Shown here: piece by piece, positions 27,601-42,500 of the stretch
Numbering within the stretch: position 1 is the stretch's first letter
Layout of the letters: each line of letters opens with the position of its first letter
NCBI GenBank assembly: GCA_022113835.1
Contig: JAILWY010000009.1
Location: 16,840,001-16,904,000 of the forward strand
DNA: 64,000 nt
Reading direction: 5' to 3'
Source of the DNA: Atopsyche davidsoni
Taxonomy: Eukaryota; Arthropoda; Insecta; Trichoptera; Hydrobiosidae
Notes under the pieces: model-generated
Databases searched by the model: none
The model's input: only the letters and a program-made list of their open reading frames with translations
Told to the model about the DNA's origin: nothing
Translations under genes and position numbers: made by a program

Positions 27601-30600
27601 CCTCACAGCAGGACCCGTGAAATCATATGTTTATACGACGTAGCCAGATTTTATTTTCGACGACATCTACTGTAAAAGGCTTTACAGTAGAACTCGTGAC
27701 GTCATATGCAATAGCGAGTTTTTATTTCCGACACCATCTACTGTAAAAGTCTTTACAGCAAAACACGTCACGTCATATGTTTATACGACACAACTAGATT
27801 TTATTTCCGATGTCACTTATTATAAAAAAAACTAACAGTAGGACTCGTGACGTCATATGCAATAGCGAGATATTATTTCCGACGAAATCTACTGTAAAAT
27901 GCCTCACAGAACGTCTCGTGAAGTTATATGATTATACATCGTAGCCAGATTTTATTTCCGACTCCATCTACTGTAAAAGGCTTTACAGCAAAACACGTCA
28001 CGTCATATGTTTATACGACACAACTAGATTTTATTACCGATGTCACTTATTATAAAAAAACTAACAGTAGGACTCGTGACGTCATATGCCATAGCGAGTT
28101 TTTATTTGCGGTGCCATCTACTGTAAAAGGCTTAACAGTAGAACTCGTCACGTCATATGTTTATAAGACATAGCGAGATTTTATTTCCGACGCCATCTAC
28201 AGTAAAAGGCCTCACAGAAGTCATATAAAATAGGCAGATTTTTTCTTCTTAGATATTGAGCCGTGTCAATGCCGTGTTAATTGACTTTTAACTTGCAAAA
28301 TAATATTTAAAAAAAAAAATCGCGTTATCCAAGAGCTACTTCAGGTTTAATAATGGATACGTCATCACATGTGATATTTTTTTTGTTTGGGAAAAACTAT
28401 TTTTACTTTAATTTCAAAAACTGTTCATATTTTTATATATTATCTATTGATATGCCTTTAATATTTTTGAACGGATGCCACAGGCCTAAAATAAACACTA
28501 TCGTTAAACATTCTCCAGACTTGTGATAAATATCGAATATACTTATCTCTTGAATATTCAACAGTTATAGCCTTACCCGATTAATATCAGTAAATGTATG
28601 CGTGATTCCACTTTCAATGTCTAGAGTACTATAAATATTTATATGATTTCTGTTATCTCAATATTTGGGCTAACTATGACTTAAAAAGACTTACTTATGA
28701 TAATACACTTATTCAGTAATGCCGTCGTTATCGCAGCAATTAAATCACTCTAATCCCTGCAATTTATAAAGTGTCACTTATAATTAATTAGATTTTATGA
28801 TATTTTATTTACTTGAATAATTTATATTTGGTATAAACAATATATTTGATTAATTGCTGACATATCTAGAACATATTTTAAGCCGCGTCCTTATTTGTCT
28901 CTCTGCAAGAGTTATCTTTAAAACGCGGTATTCAAATCCCCCCATTTCTTAATAGCTTGTGATCAAGAAGATATTGTACAAAACTGATTACACACGTCAT
29001 TGTATACAAGTAAGACTATCATATTTCTACTAATTTCTATAAATAAAATCTAGAAACTTGTGCCGAGTTAAGTGTTCAAAGATTCTGACAATTTTTGTGC
29101 CTTTTCGCACAATCTATTAAATATCTAGAAACCAGCGTGAAAAATTGGCGAAACTGGTTACAAATAATATTAAACATGTTAATAATCACAAAATTATTTA
29201 TTTATTTAGTAAGCTCATGATCTCGAGTTTCAAAGTTTTACACAAAAAATCAATTTTTTATTTCCGTACTTTTTAGCTTTTAAATCTACGTACAAAAAAT
29301 TAATAATTTAACAGCGCGCGTTTCTCAAAAATTTGACATGACCATGACGCTCGAAAATCACATAATAGGTTATGTCGACACGAACAGGTCACGTTTATAA
29401 ATCAGACAATGTCACGATGTGGGACAGTGCCCTGTGATTCGTAATGTGGTGAATTAAATTTCAATTAATGTCAGAAAAATAAAAATAAACATCCACAGCA
29501 CGTCTCATCAATGGCCGAGAAAATCAATCTGAGTAACCACTTCCACTTACAATTGATAGAGATTAATGTCTTTTTATCTTTGAATACGGTTACTGTCCGG
29601 AATTTATAGAATCAGGAATACTTGTTGTACGCATCAAAACATACGTCGACTAAAAAATTACGCTATGATATAATAAAAAATATATTAAAACTAACTTGTT
29701 TTCAAAAGTTATACGTATGGACTAAAGTTTTTTAAATTTTTTTATAGCTGTGCAATTACTATACACAATGCTGTTTATAAAAGAGTATTCAATCATTTGT
29801 TTTTTTTTTTTGGGCCACGTTTTTAGATATCACATTATCTTTTTTTATCTTCTGAAAATCGTTTGCTTATTTAACTTTGTTTGTGTCGAGAATTTTTTTT
29901 CTTTGACCATGTCTTAAATTTGTATGATATGGCTTAGTGAATAAACTTTTTGAATCTTCATAATTTATTACATTTAAAATTTAAAGGATTATCTATTATA
30001 TATGTTTAGTTTACGTTTATCGCAAAAGAACTGGGAGTTAAAGTTTTGTAAGATTATAATAAAATATATATGAAACATTTTGTACTTTCGCCTTTATTTA
30101 ATGACTTAAAAAAAAAACAACTCAATTCTACCTCTGGTGGTAGCAGGAACCTCACTTCTCTGCGACTAATTAATCTCCACCATCTGCGGCCAGGGGAGTC
30201 CTTTCAACCCCAGCCCCTAAGCCTCGCGACCTTTGCCCCTAAAACAGTCAACTCAACTGCCATATATTGATATACGAGTTTATATAACAGGAAAATTCCC
30301 AGAGTGCCACTATAAATTCAAATTGATAGATCCTGGACTTTTTTAACATTCAATTGATCACCATTTTAATTTTACGATTTTTCTAATTCCCTCGTTTGGC
30401 CGGCTGACCCCAGCGTCCCCTCGGCTCGAGTCTCGAATTCTTCCGCGGATTTTTTTCCGCTCGAACGTTTTTCACTTTAATAAATCGAGATTCGATATTC
30501 TGATTGCGAGGGGAGGAAATGCCCTCGTAAATACGACCCCCTGGCACTGCCCCCGCGCTGGTGTTATGCAAATAAATTTGTGAATAAGCTATTTTTTTGC

Positions 30601-33600
30601 CGCCCCCGTTTTGTGTGTCATCGTTTAGTTGATATTCAACAGAAGCAAATTTGTTTTTTTTTTTTTTTTTTTTTTTTTCTCGTATTGAAGTTTGATGAAA
30701 TCTCTTGTCGTTTTACATAATGGAATTGGAATCGATTAAACATCTGTTTTCATTTAGCTGAATATCAGAAAAAAGGAAATAAATCACCAAGATAAATATA
30801 AAAGAAAACATTTCCCAGACTTGGTAGAAAATTATTGTTAGTTTTTATATCGCTTTTTTATCTTAAAATTTAATCTTTTAATGTGAGTATACTCGTATTC
30901 GCACTCACATAATTTAATTTAAAAAATATATTTAGATATTCCGTTCAATGGTTTTCTTTTCGTATTGAAAACTTGAATGTTGTAAAAAATATATATTTCT
31001 ATATAGTTTCTAACAACTCGATTGTTCTTATCAGTGGAAGCAAAAACATAAATTCCTTAACCAAATTAATGAATTAAACCCCTTACCCCTCTCTTTAGGA
31101 ACCCATACCCTTTCATTTAAGGGTGGCTTATTAATTGCCGCTACCTGCCTTCTCTGCAGTCACTTTCAGCCAAAACAAATAACTTTCCACATTCCCTTAG
31201 CGGTGTCGCCACCAACGCCGCTGAAATTATTATACAGCGTGGCTCAGGTGGTGGAGCAACAATATGGTGCTTAAGCGATTTCAACTATATTTATTAGCTT
31301 CTACTTACTGAAATAACTATTTCTACCACTATTAAATAAAATATATGTTGTCCGCTTTGTGGGTTTTTAGACTAGCAAACATTTTTTTTTTAATAAATAA
31401 TATTTTATTCTACCCTTGATCACGGAAGAAGCAAATATCATTCAGATAATATAATCTCCAGGCATAATAATTCCTTCAAGAGAGGGTAGAAAACTTTAGA
31501 GTCCGACTGACTGGAATTGCTGAAGTCCCAAGTGTCAGACGAAGGCATAAAGGAGACATATGACAGTCGCCTGGTGATTCCAGCAGCTCGGCACGTGATA
31601 ATGAACGTCTTCCAGGGTCGTGGAACGCCCTGTCTATACACTGTACACCCCCTGCCCCACACCAAGGACACACCAGGCCTTCTCAAACGGTAGGCCGCAA
31701 GGAGAACACGATTATTTTGATTGAATTATATTAAAGAACTCAAACTACTATTGTAAAGCAAGTGTTATATCATGTCAAAGTTAAAGCTGTTAAAGTAACT
31801 TTTTTTTACATCGTTTGATAGTAAAAGGTTGTTGAATCTAGTCAAAAAAATATTATTATAGAATTTCACCAAGTATTTTTACCAAGCACATTGATTATAA
31901 TGTGTTTGGTTTATAATTAAAAGCATACTTTTATAAAAAAATAACTTTTTTTTTATTGAAAACAAGAAAACGTGAAATCAATTTGTAATGCTTTAGTAGT
32001 ATGAGATTTTAGATGATTTCAATATCGAGACCGAAACGTTGATAGATATGTTAGTACGAAACATTTATCTTAAATTATTCCAAGATCATCTTATAACAAT
32101 AGCTGCCACAGCCGCAATGGTCTCTAATCTACCACAACCCTAACTATAATATATATAAATCGAGTAATTATAATATAATCAAATAATCTTAGTGAAGAAT
32201 GTATCGTTTGTTAAAAAAGCGTGTTGTTTTTTTTTATGGGGGTTTTCCGATATCACAAGGTTGAGAAACTCTGCGCTGCCCCATACTCAATGGTTTATAG
32301 TTTATAGAGTGCAGCCTACCCTTAGATCTCGCTAATGCCTGGGAGGCTCTATCGTGCGTGAAACCTAATCGACGGGATAAATTGAATGTCATTAATGACC
32401 ATTAGAGCACAGTAGTTGTTATTTTGTAATTATTTTTGGGTCGTGAAAGTAAATTAATAAACAGAACTATTTCAAAGCAAAAAATATTTTTTTAAAAAAT
32501 CAACAAATCGTTGTCATAATATTCTGGTTTAATTTATTGTAATCAATGCGAGAAGATTACAATAATGTTTGTTTCGTTAGACTGATTAAAAAAGCGAAAA
32601 CGCACTCTAGTTAAAGATATCGCCATCTTCTAATTTTATGGCTATTTATTTAAGCTAGGATTTATGAATGATTTTTGGTTATAAAAGAGATTCATTCATT
32701 TTTAATATAGATTTTAAAAAATAAAAATACTAAAGGGATTATGGACATCAAAATAATATAATCATGGTTTTTGTGTTAAGATTTTAGTGTTAACTTTTAT
32801 TTTAAACACTTTTTACATTTTGATAGATTCTTGTAGTTGGATTAAGATATTATCTTTCGATTGGTATTTAAAATTATTTTTGCATTTAATTTAATTTGAA
32901 AAAGTATACTCACAATCAAATGACAGCCAAATAATACAGGCAAAATCTCTTATTTTTCTTATACTAACTGCTGTGCGTTTAATGGTTTATAACTTTTTTA
33001 TCTGCAAAAAGTATTTAAAAAAATAATATTCCGAAACTTAAAACTTCAATTTGAATATGCAAATTTCAATAATTTAATCAAAAACTAAAATAAAAAATGT
33101 AATTACAATAGCAAGGCATTAGTAAGTTAATCAAAATACCGTTTAGGGAGTATAAATCTAAGTATAAAGCAATCTCGTCTGCCTACGACAGCCTCTAGGC
33201 ATCATGTCTCAAGCAATCAGACAAATGAGACTACAGATGGTGGCTGATGAGACTCTTATGCTTAATTAATTACAATTATCTCAGAACACCAACGATAATT
33301 AATAACCTTTTTTTATTTTAATGCCAATACTATTTCTCACAGATTTTGTTAGTAAGGAATACCCAATTATATAAAAAAATTCTATTAACAAGATATCTCG
33401 TTTTAACAGAAATTTTATTTTGTTATCGTTTTTTAAATGGTAGATTCAATTGTGCAGGTCATTGGGTGTAAAGAGACTGTGAATTTTGCTCTGATGATGA
33501 TAAATGATGCGGTTAATACAATTCAACGTCAAAGTATGTCGGGTGAAATTTATGTTGGACAGTGGTTGCTCTGGTTATAACAAAGGGGAGGAAATGCAAA

Positions 33601-36454
33601 TGCGGTTATAACCACATAACAAAAATCAATTGTTAAATTCAAATTTTTAAATGTTAATACATATTTGTAATTAGGCGACATTTACAGTTTTCGCACTGTG
33701 CGTTTTATATCATTCTGATTTTTTTTTTATGGTATCAATAAACTTTTATTGACTGAAATATAATGCTTTATTTTTCAATCGTGCCATTTGCTTTTTCGTT
33801 GTATTTTTATTAGTCGTTGAAAATCTCTTCTTAATAAGTTTGAAGAGCTCCTTGAAAGGCAAGCAATTTAATCACTCATATTTATTGTTTATATATGGTT
33901 ATTACAGATTAAAGTTAATAATAATGTTGTATTGAATTTGAAGATCTTTGCTCTCAACATTTAACATAACTAAACTTATTAATTCTCTAACCAATTTCGA
34001 TTGAATGTAATTCGAGAACTCCATAGACTTGTTATAACGACCACGGAGTAAGCAATTTTCCATGAATTCTAAACTCAATGAAACCCATTAAAGCATGACT
34101 TTAGCTATAACATATTACCATAATATTATTTTGTTAAGTGTGTTATGCAATACAATAATACATTTACATTACATGCCGTTATTTATACATAGTTAAAATA
34201 TGTGTTATTTTGTAAGATAAAAAAAATATTTTCAATTTAGCATTTCAATTCTTTGATATATTTTTATTAAACCATAAATAAGAAAACGACTTCACGCATT
34301 TTCCACATTTATTGAATTCAATTACAAAAGTTATTAATTCACGTTGTACAGTTTTACGTTTGATTCATATTAAAAATTCTTTTACGCGGAATGTTTCAAC
34401 ATTTGATATAAAGTTTTTTTACATCTTAAGTATGCTTTTTATTGATTTTTTTATTTAAATTTCATTACTTTTTACTGAATACATTTGTTTTGAAATAACG
34501 TGTATTTCAATGCTGTAAAAAAATTCCCAGTCTTCATATAAATTATAATTTTCATAAGATAAAAAGCACAAAAAATATCAAACAATAAAAACGTGCTAAT
34601 AATATTCTTCAATATTATAACAAAACTAGAAATTGATTCAATCTATTAAATAAATTTAACAAATTACTTGTGATTTTCATAACTTGGTTTTTGTTGTTTT
34701 TTTTCCTAAAAACACGAAAATTTATAAAAATGTATATAAATTTTTAATTAATGATAAGGTAAATAAATATATCAATGTTGGAAAATGTGGAAAATTTGTA
34801 TTCCATTTTTTAATGTTTATATAATATATATCAAAAACGTATATGGATTACGGCACTAGAACAAAATAATACAATTATCTGTTTAATGGTGGTGAATTAT
34901 CGTAAAATAAAAAAATGTGAATAATTATCATATAATATATATATATATATATAAGATCGTTGCCATTTCTTATATTTTTTTATGTGATTATATTGTTGTT
35001 TTACTCTGATTGTGCCAAATTTGATAACGTTAGAGCTTTCATTTCGCAGAAGCTTTCCAGCGTAGTCCTTTTTGTGGATTTCAGCCATATATGGTTAGTG
35101 GAAAGTTCCTGAAATCTGAAATGGAAATGTGGAAATAGCGCTTAGCTCTTGCCTTTGATCGGATTCTCTTTTCAGTTTGGCGCAAAGTTTTGTGGAATAC
35201 CTTTCACCTCGCATCTGCACTGAAGCCTTACTACTGCACTTCCGTGCAATTATATGGGAAGTTATTTTAAAATAGTCAGGTATTCATTAATAAATTTGAG
35301 CTGAAAACAAGTGACTTTTTTCATAGAGGAAAATTGTATGTATGAGTATTGAGACTCGCACTCGGAGAAGTACGTTTTGTATTTTACATGCAATGATATA
35401 TTACGAAACTAATTAAAAGTGTTGATTTCCAAATCATTGCCACTCTAAATACATTGATAAATCAAATCATATAAATATATATGTTAAAATGTTAAATATT
35501 AAACAAATAAGTATTTTTTGTTTGTTAAAATAATATGCAAAAAAATAATCGTGTCTTAACCGCGTTGCTGATATGAAATATCCGTTTTAATAGTCTCGGA
35601 GCATTTACGTCTCTCGCTTTCTGTTTATTTTATCATTTTTCACCTGAAAAAGGTCGGAAATATAATTTTGCCCTTAAAAAAAGGAATCCTACACAGGATG
35701 TCTCTCTTCCATTGTTCATACATATGTGGACATATGAGGTCTTGCCATAAAGCGCCGAGATAAGATTAATACTTCTCTCGTGTTCAGAAAATTGGGATAT
35801 TTTGCTGCTGGCCGAAAATTTCACCGGGTGTTTATATTTGCTGATAGTTTAAAGTATAATTAAGCAGCAGTACTAAAAATTAAAGAAAAAACCGTTTATT
35901 TAATAATATTCAAAATAAATCTGACAGACCGAAAAAGAAAAAAAGGCAAATTCAAATCAGAAATAAAAATAATAGTAGCAAGAAATGATTTGTTACGGAA
36001 CCAGATGATGAGATCAAGTTGACTGAAATACTAATACACTTATTTATATAGTTAAAATAACTACTTTTTTAACCTGAAAATAGAGGCGTTGTCTCTTAGT
36101 CAATGCCGGTGTAAAAAAAAAGTATATAATGATAACATTTTCAATACTTTGATAAAAAATACCAGCGTGTGATTATAGATAGATTTTTTTTAAATTGCCT
36201 TTTTCCAAATTAAATATAAGTAAGTTTATCGGAAAAAGTGAACCCAAGAACTTGTGACAAAACGCTTCTTTTGTAAATGTACATGATATTATTAACAATA
36301 TTCGTTTATTCAAGGTAAGTGGTTTGAATTATAAGAGGTGCTATTAAACCGTAGAAAATTCAATAAGCTGAAGACATATCCAACATGGCGAGAATGCAAA
36401 GATTTATGCAAAAGGCGTTCAAGTAATTACTCATAATTTCTTTTTTATATATTT

Positions 36455-36513
<59 letters not shown>

Positions 36514-39500
36514 TGGAGTTAGGTTTTCGGCTTTGTAGTTTATTCATAACATTCTGACTAATATGCTGTTCTCGTGAAAGTTATTTCGAATATTGAATAA
36601 AACATCTCGAAAGCAGACAAGTTAGAGGGAGAAAAACTTTTTCGGCTGTCAAGATGACGAAAAAGAGATTTCGAAGTGAAAATGAGTTTTCTCACCGCAT
36701 TCCTCACAGTTTTCATGGCATCATCAATTTTCAAAATTAAAAAAAAAACGCGATCGATGTGAACCTTTGGCCTTTTCGGGATGAAATTTTGTAAATATTT
36801 CAGCTCAAAAGTTGCAAATTGTAATTTGGATTTGTTACCTTGGCGTAGGCCGTTCGTAGACTGTAATTCCGTCAAAGCCTTCTGGACCTCAGGTCATTAG
36901 GGATGAAAGGGGCGCCCGTTTTCGCTAAACGGGATCTCCTTTAAAGAGTAGCGGTTTAAACTTTGATCGATTACTGAAGTGATACGAAACACGAGGGGGT
37001 TGATAATTAGAAGCAATGGCACCCTAGGGAAGCTAAATTTATTTTATTTCGTTACACACAATATAAAATCGTTACAGACATTTATTTAATATTATAAAGC
37101 ATTCAGAAAGAATTTTTCAATACTATGTACAGTATGGCTTAAATTTGTTATTAAGAGTGAATGTGCTGAATGTTTTTAGGTGTATAAAGTTTTAAGGGAA
37201 AATTATTGATTTCCTCCAGTTTTATAAATTGATAAGAAATCTGTATATGTTCAAGATTTCGGATATTTTGTATGCAATGATTATTCTGAAGATGTTACAA
37301 ATCAGCGGGCAAAAAATATATTACCAACAAAACGTTACCCAATTATTTAATAAGCAAACGCCTGACAAGCGAAGTAATAAATAGAAGGTTATAAGAAACA
37401 TCTAACATTTTAGTCTTCATAGAAAATCTTCAATTTATTTTGACAAGTACCAATACTGTGTATAGTATTTTATTTATTTCCGATACTTGTAGTCATGTGC
37501 GGTTGACATCCAAATTTTATACCCACGGAAAAAATGATGCGCTCCACTGGATTACTGAAAAGAATGGATACTTTATTTCTGGCCAATTTTCGGACAGGCA
37601 ATTTTTTGTACATTTTTAAAATATGTTTGGGGCATGAATGGCGCAAAAAAGAAACAAAAAATGGCGCAGTGTATAAAGTTGTTTTGTGTTGTGTCTGAAA
37701 ATTCGGACAAAGGTTAAATTATTTCCCTTTCAAACTTTTGAATCAGTTAACAGTTTTTAATATCATTTTAAAGCCACGTTCATCAAAAGTTTATTAGGAA
37801 TTAAAAAAATATTTTTTCTCGAACAAAATTATATTTAAAACTATTGCAGTGTATTCCAAATAATAATTAAAATAGTTAAAAAAACACTTCACTCTTTCGG
37901 AATCCAAAGATACATCTTTAAATGCGTTTTTAATTTAAACTGTCTAAATTTTTTTTCATTTTGCCATAGCTTCGGATTTTTTATTCGCTTATTTTTATTA
38001 TATAATATTATCCCTCCCTCCTTATAAAAAAATGAAATCCAGTATCTTTTTTTAATATCATATTCAAATCATATTTTTAGACGTAGTGTCTCCAAAAATA
38101 AATCTTCTACAAAATATTTTATTAGAAAAGAAAGCTTTAACCTTTACTCCAAATTTATTATTTATAATTTCATGATATTTCTGACTCCGCAAATGTCAAA
38201 GCCTTATCTTTTTATGAATTCAAAATATGTATTATTTAATTAAATCAAATGATACAATACAATTTGGTATTTTTTCACTTTCCTTTTAATTCTTGTGTAC
38301 TTATGCACGTTATCAAGTAATAAATTTAGTGTGTATTTCGAAGATTTTAATATTTAATTCTAAATTTATTACAGCGCATTTGCAGATCCCCATTTATTGC
38401 TGGCGAGCCTTTTCATATTAAATAATGCCAGTAAGTAGTTTTGGGTTACAATTTTAACAAATATAATTGCGGATACTGTAATAATATTTCTTGTGGTGCT
38501 GTTTTTATCAACTCTGCACAACAATATTTAAGGCATTGATTTACAATGAAATAATTCACTCACATTGTTTTTACACATACAACTAACGAAGTCAAATTCT
38601 CGCTTAACGCAGCATCATAGTTCAATTGGTAAAAGTACCAGTTTACGGTTGTATTGCATTGGTGTATCGACTTATTCACTTATCGCGAATTTCACCATGT
38701 ATTAAAAAATTTATATTTTCATCAATACACACATACAAAAAATGTATATAAATACTTGTACTTGCGATGAAAAACTAAATTTTTAAATTCTTGCTTTATT
38801 TTTATATAATATGATATATTTTTTGACTGAAACCGAACAAATTGGTGAAAATGGAGGAAATGTACCGCGTGAAGATTCCGTGTGGCGAGCAGCAACCCTC
38901 GCGCTGCAATATTTCGCGAAAAATCGCCGATTCTGGGGAGAGATATTTCCCGGCAGACCGCACAGTGAAACGGCAGCGTCGTCGCCAACCATTTCATAAT
39001 CTTTTTATAGCGAGCTCGCGCAATTAAATAATAAACCCTCGTAACATTATCCGTAAATTACGGCCCGACTAACGACCCCTGGAGAGCAGGGATCGCGCGG
39101 GGCGGCAAGCAGACTTGTCGGGACCCCATAATATAGGCTTCATTTTCATCACTAGGAATTTTTTTCTACAAAATCGTTTAAAAATGTTTTAACATGCATA
39201 AGAAAATGGAATTTTTTTCTTCTTCTTCTTCATCGAGTGCCTCTCATCAGAATAGTGTGGCGACCATTTCATAGAGCATATATTCATGCTAAGCCAGTGT
39301 TCATGGTTTTCTACTTAACTAGATACTTTATGTAGGCCGCTCAAAGGTTTGAATCAAACAATGAAGCTATCAAAAATAAATATACACAACGTTGATTCAA
39401 CATTTCAAGGTTGAAAAACTTTGAATGTGCATTAATCATTGGTACTGCCTGTGAGACGCGTTAAAATAAAACAACAACTTGATCTGAGTTGCCAGCTGAC

Positions 39501-42500
39501 TCCATCTTATATGAATAAACAGTCCAACGCAAGTCAAACAACCCGCATTTTTAGAAGACTGCTTAGGATAATCAATGATTACGAAGCCATCAAATACATT
39601 GCAGAAATTGTACAGAAGTATTTTCTTCATCTTAATCAAGTGCCTGATGAGGTTGATGACCATTTCACTGAGCATATACTCATCTTGACCCAGTGTTCAT
39701 GGTTTTCCAAGGGAAAATAGTGTAGTGTAGTGTAGTATTTAATATTACAATAGCATTATTATATAATCCTTTCCTTTCAATGGCGTATAGATCTGATACT
39801 CCTTCTGCAGTAGGCTACAGAAACAATAGCAGGATTCCCCCCCCCCCACGTACTTCCAGAGCACATCTCTCTACAATCAATCAAAGACCACTACTCCATT
39901 ACCGATCCTTTACAAATCCTCAGGGCACAGAATGACAGCCATGCACAAGCAACAGAATGGGGAGAGCGGGGTGGTTTTACTCCTTGGTGTGACTTTTATA
40001 GAGCTTCATTTTTGACAAGTCATTAAAAAGGTTGCTTATATGTTTGAATATTTCATTCTTAAAATAAATAATTTTACAGAGTTCCGAAAATCCATAGAGA
40101 ATATTTTTACATAAAAATAAACATGACATATTTGCTTAAATGTCAAGTTTTGCTCTTTAGTCTGACTCAGTATTCTGAATTTAGGTTTCATTTTTCTCAA
40201 AATTGAGGACAAAGGGGATATCGCAGTATCTTGATTTTTTTTCAAAATTAATAATAGGAATTGGCAAACGTTAAAATAATTAAGATAATAAAAAAACAAA
40301 AAGTGACATTTCACTGAGAAATCTTGAAAAAATTATGGTATTTGTGAATGATAAAATTATTTTTAAAAAACATTTACGCTAGCAGTGTACGTATAAACAG
40401 GAAAAACTTATAGTTTGTGACTTCGATGAATTTAATTGAAAGTATTGTCTCTGAAAACTGGTTTTAAATTACATAAAATTCCAAGAGGAAAATTACCGGT
40501 GATTAGGTGATTAAATACATATTTAGCAATTTATATCTTAGAAATCAAAATATAATTATACATCGTTGAGTACTGGATTTTACACAAAAATATCGGAAAC
40601 GTACAGAATAGAAAAACGGTTATTTAATGGTTTTCATTTCTATTATGTAACAATAATAAACGTGTACTTCAAATACACAAAGCACACAAATAAAATTAGT
40701 GGCGTAACTTCCCATTGTGATTATCTGAGTTAAGATGTCTCCAGTTACCTAAACAAATAGAAACAAACTACATAAAATATATTTATGTTACTAGAAAACT
40801 AGAAAAACTAGAAAAAATATATTTATATTTATATCCAAAATGTTGTTTGTGATTCGCCGTAAGAGTTTGAGTTCAGATGAATATTGAATTTCATATAACT
40901 TAGTTTTTCGTATTTTAAGCCATGTTCAACACGAGGCTGAAGTCTGCAAAGTAATATCTAGCAAACCGGCAAATAGTCGATCATTGATATTTCAATAAAA
41001 TCAAAATGATACTAAAAGTACTCTCGATAACCTTGAGTCATCTAAAAAAATGTGTCCGTAAATAAAAAAAAGACATGTTTTTATATTATATGCTCGTGTA
41101 TAGTTCTCAAAGAAGCATTGGTTTTATTAGAAAATACTCCCCGAAAGAAGAAAATTATGCTTTGGGTCTTTGAATAATATATCTGAACCAACGATCCTGT
41201 CCATTACTTGTAGATAAAAATAGTTTTGCTCAACGTCGGGGCTCAGTAAAATATAATACATAATTTTATTTCAGAGAAGTCCCAAAATATCTGACCCGTG
41301 TGTCAGATAAAAAGCCCGAACAACCAACTTGTTTTCATATAAATCAATCTTAATTAGAGACCCTTATAAATGTTTTTTCGCATTTCAACTTTATTATTAA
41401 TTTGAAAACGCGCAACAGATATTATAATTATTAAATGAGCACTTGAATATTTTTTTCATATTTAATTCATGTTACTTTAGACCACATGTACGTTATGTAA
41501 GAACTTTCCTGTTCGAGATCAATTATTGATCGCATTATGAACCAAACAAAGTTATAAATAATAAGTACATGGTGTCCAAAGAGAGTATCGGGTATTTGTT
41601 AGTTCAGTAAAACAAAAACTACTAGTAATCAAGTTTTTATTTTTATCGTTGATTATAATAATACAAAATGGAAAATTATTTCAAAAAGATGATGTTATCC
41701 AAATATTGACTGTTACGCTGCTGGAACTCTTCTAATCTGGAACGAAGATTGCCGATAACACGCTGAGACACATAGCCTTCGATATTGCTGCCATTTCTGA
41801 CCTGATATTTTGTTTCAATTCCGTTAGGTTCTTCGTATTATTCTCATAAACCCTATCTTTAAGGTATCCCCATACGAAATAGTCAAGAAGACTAAGGTCG
41901 GGGCTTCTGGGAGGCCAGTTGATGTTACCTCTACGTGAAATGACCTTATTAGGGAATAATTCGTTAACAGCTTCAATTGATTGATTGGATGTATGGCAAG
42001 TGTTGTTGGAACCACATTTTGAGTTGAAACCTTGAAGAAACTCCTGCAATTCTGGGCTCAAAAATTTTCGCAGCATATCGCAATAACGGTCACTATTCAC
42101 ATTCACCCGATTCTCTTTTTGGACACCCTGTATATTAAAAAGAGCCATTTGTGATCTAATTTGCCCAAATTACTTTTACAGGAAAAAAGTATCAATATGA
42201 CAATTTTTTCACATCATGCTTTATTCTATAATCTTGACGAGAACTCACAAATGTACACAAATATAAAATACAGGTTATTATATTAAATCATACGCGCCTT
42301 CCTTCGATCTTGAACTGTCATTCTAAATTGACAGTGACAAGCCGTCAATTTGTGAAATAATTGGATTTATTATAAAGAAATCACATTACTTCGGCTTTTC
42401 TGCTACAATTGACTCTGAAAAATATTTTTTATTCGTAAATAATTTCCCATTGGATAACAATCCAACACGATTTTGCTTTTAGGAGCTTCGTCCGCTTTTT

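Noticed and set aside
27543..28235. CRISPR array
   Set aside because: Repeats are contiguous units of 71-79 bp without unique spacers, in a eukaryotic intron.
38611..38690. tRNA-like stretch (catagttcaattggtaaaagtacc, D-arm-like)
   Set aside because: The A-box-like part is good but the anticodon stem does not pair and there is no GGTTCGA-type B box at the right distance, so I do not call a tRNA. A decayed tRNA-derived fragment remains possible.
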